DNA from: Verrucomicrobiota bacterium
Lineage (GTDB): Bacteria > Verrucomicrobiota > Verrucomicrobiia > Verrucomicrobiales > DEV007
Length of the DNA: 11,525 nucleotides
Direction of reading: 5' to 3'
Assembly: GCA_020630835.1 (NCBI GenBank)
Contig: JAHDIL010000020.1
Coordinates: 1 to 11,525 of the forward strand
Made by a program: the position numbers and the translations under genes. Positions 7,453-11,525 of the stretch are shown here, in pieces. Below the pieces are notes generated by a model that saw only the letters and a list, made by a program, of their open reading frames with translations, searched no databases and was not told where the DNA came from. The number at the start of each line of letters is the position of its first letter. Within the stretch, counting starts at the first letter, position 1.

Positions 7453-8418
7453 CTACCCCTCGTCCCCGCGTAGAATCCGGCGCAGCTGCTCGATGTTCTG
7501 ATTCATCACGGACAGGAAATCACCCTCGTCCGGCTGCGCACCACACGGGTCGAAGACGAACGACCCGATTCCCATATTCTTGAGCGTCTCGACGGAGGCA
7601 GGAACCGGAGTGCCTTCCCAAATAAAGTGATCAAAGTCAGCGTTCCTTCTCAATTTTTTCAATTCCTGCTCATCCTCTTCAGTTAACGCCTGCTCTGGTT
7701 CCCAGTGAACAGCCCGCATGTTTAGACCATAAGCAGCCGCAAGATAGTCATAGACCGGGTGTGACGCGACTAAATCGGTGGACCGAAGCTTTTCACCGAG
7801 AGCTTTCATTTGCTGGTCCAGCGCTTTCAAGTCAATCAGGAGAAGCTCTCGACGCTTCAAAATCTCCTCTCGCTTATCCGGCTGCAACTGGATCAACCCC
7901 TCAGACACTCGCTCAACCTGCTTCGCAGCCAAAGAAAAATCCAGCCAAGTGGTAAAGGCAGTCTCTCCGTGTGAGTGCTTTTCACCGTCACCATGACGAT
8001 GGGCCACTCCTTTCGCTGTAGTGATCCAGCTATCACGAAATCCTCCTGCCGTGCTGACGATATTCTCAGCTGGTAGGCTCACCACAGAGACCCACTTTTC
8101 ATAATCAGCACCGTTAAATAAAATGAGATCCGCTGACTGCATCGCTACGATATCTGAACCGGTAGGTTTCCAAAAAGCGGGATCCCCTTCAGCCTGCATG
8201 GGTAAACACACCACTTCAAAAAAGCCTGCCGAAAGTCGATTAGCAAAATAGTAGAGAGGATAGTTCGATGTATGGACAAGCGGTTTCGCTCGTTGCACCT
8301 TTTCAGCAGACGACTTACCGCCCTCGATTTGGGGTGACGATGTTGGCTTGCAGCCAGAAACGAACAACAGCAAAATAGTAACTGAGGCGAGACGTAGTCT
8401 AAACAAGATAGGGTTCAT
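7453..8418 (-). CDS. ZnuA-like metal-binding lipoprotein (atypical ligands)
   Basis: This is a cluster A-I (ZnuA/TroA-type) solute-binding protein of a metal ABC importer, predicted to be lipid-anchored and periplasmic. From ATG 8418 it has 321 residues. The signal peptide 'MNPILFRLRLASVTILLLFVSGC' ends in a lipobox, so Cys23 should be lipidated. Family features are 'SNYPLYYFANRLSAG' (51-65), 'SADLILFNGADYEKWV' (95-110), a His-rich loop with His140, 142, 148 and 150, 'ASHPVYDYLAAAYGL' (218-232) and 'FVFDPCG' (287-293). His220 and Asp290 match two usual metal ligands. The other two are lost: the family DPH motif reads DPA (Ala81), and the His two residues before WLD is Thr156. The frame stays open 85 codons upstream to 8673, but that would bury the signal peptide and run into modA, so it is rejected. 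No permease or ATPase gene is adjacent. Zinc, manganese or another ligand cannot be decided. Confidence 0.87.
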   Translation of the reverse strand: MNPILFRLRLASVTILLLFVSGCKPTSSPQIEGGKSSAEKVQRAKPLVHTSNYPLYYFANRLSAGFFEVVCLPMQAEGDPAFWKPTGSDIVAMQSADLILFNGADYEKWVSVVSLPAENIVSTAGGFRDSWITTAKGVAHRHGDGEKHSHGETAFTTWLDFSLAAKQVERVSEGLIQLQPDKREEILKRRELLLIDLKALDQQMKALGEKLRSTDLVASHPVYDYLAAAYGLNMRAVHWEPEQALTEEDEQELKKLRRNADFDHFIWEGTPVPASVETLKNMGIGSFVFDPCGAQPDEGDFLSVMNQNIEQLRRILRGDEG

Positions 8419-8457
8419 GGCAGCGAAAGAAGCAAACAGCAGCAATATCCAGAGGTC

Positions 8458-8492
8458 AGGGCGTTTTCGTCGAACCGAGGACCGAACGCCCT
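8458..8492. promoter_or_regulatory. Inverted repeat in the shared lipoprotein promoter region
   Basis: AGGGCGTT (8458-8465) and AACGCCCT (8485-8492) are perfect 8-bp inverted arms 19 nt apart, near the middle of the 94-bp region (8419-8512) between the divergent ZnuA-like and ModA-like genes. It could be an operator controlling both, or a leader stem-loop. It does not resemble the ModE box (ATCGNTATATA-type) or the AAT-N-ATT Fur-family core. No convincing -35/-10 pair was found around it. Confidence 0.4.
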
Positions 8493-8512
8493 CGTCTCGC
8501 CAAATTGCGCCA

Positions 8513-9340
8513 ATGAAGCGCGCTTGGAAGCAAATCGCTACCCTTTCCTTGCTAACAGCATTGTTTTCTCTCGCTGGCTGCCAGAAGCGCACAGAGCGAT
8601 CGCTGTCGGTCTTCGCTGCTATCAGTTTGCGGCCAGCGCTCCTAGAGATCATCGGCGAAACAGAGGAAATCACGTTTCACTGGGGCAGCTCTGGCCTACT
8701 TTCTTCCCAACTACAGACCTCACCTCGAGCCGCTGATGTGTTTCTTTCCGCTGACTCACACTGGATCGAGAAACTGCGCGATGCCTTACCCGAGAAACAA
8801 CTCAAAACGGTCCAATTCGCCCGTAACCCACTGGTTCTCGCCCACTGTGTTGACGCTCCGCATCGCACCCAGAATTGGTTATCAAATACCGGCCCCTTAC
8901 TATTGGTTGGAGATCCCGAGACCGTTCCCCTTGGCGCTCTGACTAAGGAATGGCTCTCAAACAGCAAAAATCCTCCATCTTCGGAAGCACTCTGGCAACA
9001 ACTGGAGAAACGCCTCACCTTACTACCCAGCGCTGAGATGGTCGTTCAGTATCTACGAAGAACGCCAAGCGCGGTCGCCTTTATTTACCAAAGCGATCTT
9101 ACGAGGTTTCCCTCCGAACTTAGAGCGATCCCCTTGAATCCTCGCCTAGCTACCACGCAAACGGCCGCCACCTATACAGGAGCCATACTAGAACGGACAA
9201 AAGACCCCGCGATGGCTCAACGAGCGCTTCGATTTTTTGAAACCCTGCAAAGCCCTGGCGCCCAGAAAACCTTCGAAACCCAAGGATTCGAGCCAATTGG
9301 AAGGTCCGCAAAACCCGATCCGCAGCAAGCCAGCGAGTGA
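8513..9340 (+). CDS. modA: ModA-like molybdate-binding lipoprotein
   Basis: ModA captures molybdate or tungstate outside the inner membrane and delivers it to the ModBC importer. From ATG 8513 it has 275 residues, with signal peptide and lipobox 'LFSLAGC' (Cys23 lipidated). ModA blocks in order are 'LSVFAAISLRPALLEI' (31-46), 'WGSSGLLSSQL' (57-67), 'RAADVFLSADSHWIEKL' (72-88), 'NPLVLAH' (105-111), 'VGDPETVPLGALTKEWL' (132-148), 'LPSAEMVVQYL' (171-181) and 'AVAFIYQSDL' (187-196), then the C-terminal 'GFEPIG'. Compared from memory with E. coli ModA ligands Ser12, Ser39, Ala125, Val152 and Tyr170, the matches are Ser38, Ser59 or Ser60, Leu140 (a substitution), Val177 and Tyr192. The frame extends 55 codons upstream to 8348 but would lose the signal peptide and overlap the divergent gene. 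There is no modB or modC beside it, so it is an orphan in this window. It ends in a strong terminator. Confidence 0.9.
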   Translation: MKRAWKQIATLSLLTALFSLAGCQKRTERSLSVFAAISLRPALLEIIGETEEITFHWGSSGLLSSQLQTSPRAADVFLSADSHWIEKLRDALPEKQLKTVQFARNPLVLAHCVDAPHRTQNWLSNTGPLLLVGDPETVPLGALTKEWLSNSKNPPSSEALWQQLEKRLTLLPSAEMVVQYLRRTPSAVAFIYQSDLTRFPSELRAIPLNPRLATTQTAATYTGAILERTKDPAMAQRALRFFETLQSPGAQKTFETQGFEPIGRSAKPDPQQASE

Positions 9341-9371
9341 GCACCTCGCTAGGCTGCTTTCTTTTTCTTAT
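9324..9371 (+). terminator. Intrinsic terminator of modA
   Basis: AGCA-GCC-AGCGAG (9324-9337) pairs with CTCGCT-GGC-TGCT (9345-9358) through about 13 bp with two single-base bulges and a 7-nt loop. A T-rich tract, TTCTTTTTCTTATT, follows at once. The stem spans the modA stop codon (9338-9340, in the loop) and the convergent clpX stop (9349-9351), and the T-tract is the antisense of the lysine-rich clpX tail. On the clpX strand only a weak TTTT follows the hairpin. Confidence 0.75.
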
Positions 9372-10632
9372 TCGGTTTCACGACGGCGGGAAGTTTGCCA
9401 GTGACGACATCCGCGTCGATCACCACGGTCGCCTCTCCATCGAAGCTAGGAGCATCATACATGACCTCCAGCATCAGTTTCTCGAAAATGGAGCGCAAAG
9501 CACGCGCACCCGTCCCCCGCTCAATCGCTTCCTCTGCCAGAGCTTCCAAGGCGTCGTCTGTCACCTCAAGTTCCACACGATCCATAGAGAGTAGCTTGCT
9601 ATACTGCTTGATCATCGCATTCTTTGTAGAGGTGAGCACCTCGATAAGCTCCTCAGCCTTAAGTGGACGCAAGGTGGAAACAACGGGAAGACGTCCAATA
9701 AACTCGGGGATTAATCCGAACCCCGTGAGATCCTCTGGCGTGATGTTACGCAGACGCTGCTCGATCTCGTCCTCTGTAGCCACAGAGGAAGTTTCCTCAC
9801 CGAAACCAAGGACCTGCTTGCCTAGGCGACGCCCAACAATTTCCTCCAATCCCACGAAAGCCCCGCCACAGATAAAGAGCACGCGCTCCGTATTAACCTG
9901 AATGTATTCCTGCTGGGGATGCTTACGTCCCCCCTGTGGCGGCACGTTGCAGACCGTGCCCTCTAGCATCTTTAGGAGTGCCTGCTGCACACCCTCACCC
10001 GAAACATCACGAGTGATCGAGACATTATCCGTCTTGCGGCCAATTTTATCGATCTCATCGATATAGATGATCCCCATCTCAGCCCGCTGCACATCATAGT
10101 CAGCTGCCTGGAGCAGACGTAAGACAATATTCTCAACATCATCCCCCACGTATCCTGCCTCAGTCAGAGTCGTAGCATCAGCGATGCAAAAGGGGACGTT
10201 AAGCAGCTTTGCCAGCGTTTTAGCAAGCAAGGTTTTCCCTGATCCCGTCGGCCCAATAAGTAAAATGTTACTCTTCTCAATCTCCACCTCAGAGAACTGA
10301 TCAAAAGAAGCCAGGGCTTCCTCTTTAGCCGCTTCGGAAAATTGCTGTAAACGCTTGTAGTGATTGTGCACGGCTACTGAAAGCACTTTCTTAGAGTGAT
10401 CCTGACCGATGACGTGCTGGTCAAGCATGGTTCGCAGTTCTTTCGGCTTAGGCACAGAAAATTCAGGCGAAGCTTCGTCGATATCCTCATCAAGCTCCTT
10501 CTCCAAGATGCCACGGCATACATTGACGCAGCCATCGCAAATATAGACTCCGGGACCAGCAATAAGCTTTTTGACCTCGGAATGACTCTTTCCGCAAAAA
10601 GAGCACATGGTAAGATTAGATGACTTTGCCAT
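9349..10632 (-). CDS. clpX: ClpX, AAA+ unfoldase of the ClpXP protease
   Basis: ClpX recognises tagged proteins (such as ssrA-tagged products), unfolds them with ATP and threads them into ClpP. The 427-residue product is the usual length. It has an N-terminal zinc-binding domain with Cys10, Cys13, Cys32 and Cys35; Walker A GPTGSGKT (127-134); pore-1 loop GYVG (160-163); Walker B '[13 protein letters not shown]' (188-200); '[19 protein letters not shown]' (209-227); pore-2 region '[15 protein letters not shown]'; the ClpP-docking tripeptide as LGF (275-277) instead of E. coli IGF; 'FIGRLPVV' with the arginine finger; and sensor-2 'GTGARALRS'. The tail is lysine-rich (NKKKKAA). ATG 10632 gives the standard N-terminus without a Shine-Dalgarno motif. 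clpP and tig, often just upstream, are absent: the preceding gene is a ChrA-type transporter, and clpX appears to have its own promoter. Confidence 0.98.
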   Translation of the reverse strand: MAKSSNLTMCSFCGKSHSEVKKLIAGPGVYICDGCVNVCRGILEKELDEDIDEASPEFSVPKPKELRTMLDQHVIGQDHSKKVLSVAVHNHYKRLQQFSEAAKEEALASFDQFSEVEIEKSNILLIGPTGSGKTLLAKTLAKLLNVPFCIADATTLTEAGYVGDDVENIVLRLLQAADYDVQRAEMGIIYIDEIDKIGRKTDNVSITRDVSGEGVQQALLKMLEGTVCNVPPQGGRKHPQQEYIQVNTERVLFICGGAFVGLEEIVGRRLGKQVLGFGEETSSVATEDEIEQRLRNITPEDLTGFGLIPEFIGRLPVVSTLRPLKAEELIEVLTSTKNAMIKQYSKLLSMDRVELEVTDDALEALAEEAIERGTGARALRSIFEKLMLEVMYDAPSFDGEATVVIDADVVTGKLPAVVKPNKKKKAA

Positions 10633-10664
10633 AGAATGTTTCAGTAGGGGGGGTCTTGGTAGCC

Positions 10665-10682
10665 AGCTCCCACCCGGGAGCT
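10665..10682 (-). other. Hairpin in the clpX leader
   Basis: AGCTCCC-ACCC-GGGAGCT is a perfect 7-bp stem with a 4-nt loop, about 33-50 nt upstream of the clpX ATG and just inside the predicted transcript start. On the clpX strand it is followed by GGCTACCAAGA and a run of seven Cs (10647-10653), with no U-run. It may be a 5' stabilising hairpin; alternatively it is a residue of transcription ending upstream. Confidence 0.4.
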
Positions 10683-10701
10683 TTCACGAAAACCGAGCCC
10701 T

Positions 10702-10730
10702 AATATAGTTTACTTCAGCTAGCTTGGGAA
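10702..10730 (-). promoter_or_regulatory. Putative sigma-70 promoter for clpX
   Basis: On the minus strand TTCCCA (10725-10730, 4/6 match to TTGACA) is separated by exactly 17 bp from TATATT (10702-10707, 5/6 match to TATAAT). This predicts a transcript start near 10695 and a leader of about 60 nt before the clpX ATG at 10632. It lies in the 172-bp gap (10633-10804) after the ChrA-type gene, which is otherwise featureless. Confidence 0.45.
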
Positions 10731-10804
10731 TGGTTTTCTTGCCCAACAAGCAAATCTCGGCGGGAGAATATGGGAAGGCTTCTCTTTCAGAACACCACTT
10801 GTTT

Positions 10805-11525
10805 TCAAGCGTAATACCAATGGCCAAATACAGCCGCGAGAAGGACCACAGACCATATCGGGAAGCGCATACTAGAAAATACCATGAACACCACCAACAA
10901 AAACGCGATATCACGAGGACCTGCTATAGCCGATGTCCAAACAGGATCATAGAGAGCAGCGCCCAAGAGACCTACTACACTGGCATTAATCCCGGCCACA
11001 CCAGCACGTGCCCACTTACGCTGCATCCAAGATGCCCAGAATGGGAGCGCTCCGATCATAAGCAACATCCCAGGAAGGAAAATCGCCGCAATAGCAAGAA
11101 ACCCGCCCAGCAGCCACTGATCCGGCAGATAGAGGGTCCCTAAAAATGCTGAGAAAGAAAACACGGGGCCCGGGACGCCCTGCACAGCCCCATAGCCGGC
11201 AAGAAATTCTAACTCGTTAACAGCGCGCAGCGAGACGAATTGCTCTGCCAACAGTGGGAGCACAACATGCCCTCCGCCGAATACCAGTGCGCCGCTCTCA
11301 TACATACCCGCCAGCAAAGCCAAGGGCCGCTCGTCGCCTGCAGCCTGATAGGCGGGCTCAACACCACGAGCCAGCAAGAGAACACCAAAAAATAGCGCGA
11401 GGCAAAGACCGGCAAGAGGCACCGGAATAGTCCGTGACGGCTTCGCCAACGAGGGGGGCTGGCTCTCCTCACGCAGAGACATCATCCCCAGCAGAAAGCC
11501 GGCAGCCATAACCATAATTTGCAGA
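10805..11525 (-). CDS. chrA: ChrA-family (CHR) transporter, C-terminal half (N-terminus off right edge)
   Basis: CHR-family proteins are inner-membrane transporters; characterised members export chromate, but many homologues have no tested substrate. The frame is open to the window edge, giving 239 residues before TGA at 10805-10807, so the first methionine at 11515 is probably internal. Residues numbered from that Met: a linker 'SLREESQPPSLAKPSRT' (13-29) between the two halves of a long-chain CHR protein, a membrane segment (33-50), the second CHR motif block 'ESGALVFGGGHVVLPLL' (73-89), 'GYGAVQGVPGPVFSFSAFLG' (107-126), 'LAIAAIFLPGMLLMIGALPFW' (140-160), 'GINASVVGLLGAALYDPVWTSAI' (175-197) and two final hydrophobic segments (about 203-215 and 219-234). 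Whether the N-terminal half is fused (long form) or separate cannot be seen. Chromate specificity is by family only. Confidence 0.9.
   Translation of the reverse strand, partial: LQIMVMAAGFLLGMMSLREESQPPSLAKPSRTIPVPLAGLCLALFFGVLLLARGVEPAYQAAGDERPLALLAGMYESGALVFGGGHVVLPLLAEQFVSLRAVNELEFLAGYGAVQGVPGPVFSFSAFLGTLYLPDQWLLGGFLAIAAIFLPGMLLMIGALPFWASWMQRKWARAGVAGINASVVGLLGAALYDPVWTSAIAGPRDIAFLLVVFMVFSSMRFPIWSVVLLAAVFGHWYYA

Noticed and set aside
8348..8512. 55-codon N-terminal extension of the ModA-like protein
   Set aside because: The lipoprotein signal begins at ATG 8513; the extension is antisense to the ZnuA-like gene and not protein-like.
8419..8512. Moco riboswitch or ModE box upstream of modA
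   Set aside because: No ModE-type TATATA arms and no recognisable Moco RNA motifs; only 94 bp are available and the single dyad does not match either.
8419..8673. 85-codon N-terminal extension of the ZnuA-like protein
   Set aside because: It would put a normal lipoprotein signal peptide in the interior and overlap the divergent modA coding sequence.
10684..11143. Open frames 10684-10914 (-) and 10724-11143 (+) near clpX and the ChrA-type gene
   Set aside because: They overlap the ChrA-type coding sequence out of frame or antisense and the clpX promoter gap, with no family features.
1..11525. Mobile element, CRISPR array, tRNA or rRNA
   Set aside because: No transposase, integrase, direct-repeat array, tRNA cloverleaf or rRNA sequence was recognised by eye in either strand.

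Overview
The window reads as an ordinary chromosomal segment of a moderate-GC bacterium. The protein sequences, the sufCBD order behind a Fur-family gene, and the lack of Shine-Dalgarno motifs before every start codon would fit a marine Verrucomicrobia-type organism (Opitutae/Puniceicoccales-like). That assignment is recall-based inference; there is no rRNA or other decisive marker here. No tRNA, rRNA, CRISPR array, insertion sequence or prophage gene was seen.

Layout. (1) Positions 1-3740, all on the minus strand: a Fur-family metalloregulator followed by sufC, sufB and sufD (cut by the left edge). This is the SufBCD Fe-S cluster assembly scaffold, in the transcription order regulator-sufC-sufB-sufD with gaps of about 50-60 bp, so probably one operon controlled by its first gene. 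(2) Positions 3741-3913: a divergent control region with a Fur/PerR-like 7-1-7 box and two overlapping palindromes next to the pyruvate carboxylase start. (3) 3914-7393 (+): a complete single-chain pyruvate carboxylase. (4) 7453-9340: a back-to-back pair of lipoprotein solute-binding proteins, a ZnuA-like metal-binding protein (-) and a ModA-like molybdate-binding protein (+), with no ABC permease or ATPase gene beside either. (5) 9349-10632 (-): clpX, convergent with modA across only 8 bp; the modA terminator hairpin lies over both stop codons. (6) 10633-10804: clpX promoter and leader. (7) 10805-11525 (-): the C-terminal half of a ChrA-type transporter, cut by the right edge.

Nothing here is clearly a new system. 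The points most worth a second look are: the Fur-family regulator heading the suf genes, which has a cysteine at a metal-sensing position where PerR has aspartate and Zur has cysteine; the ZnuA-like lipoprotein, which lacks two of the usual four metal ligands; the shared 94-bp control region of the two orphan binding proteins; and the absence of Shine-Dalgarno motifs throughout.
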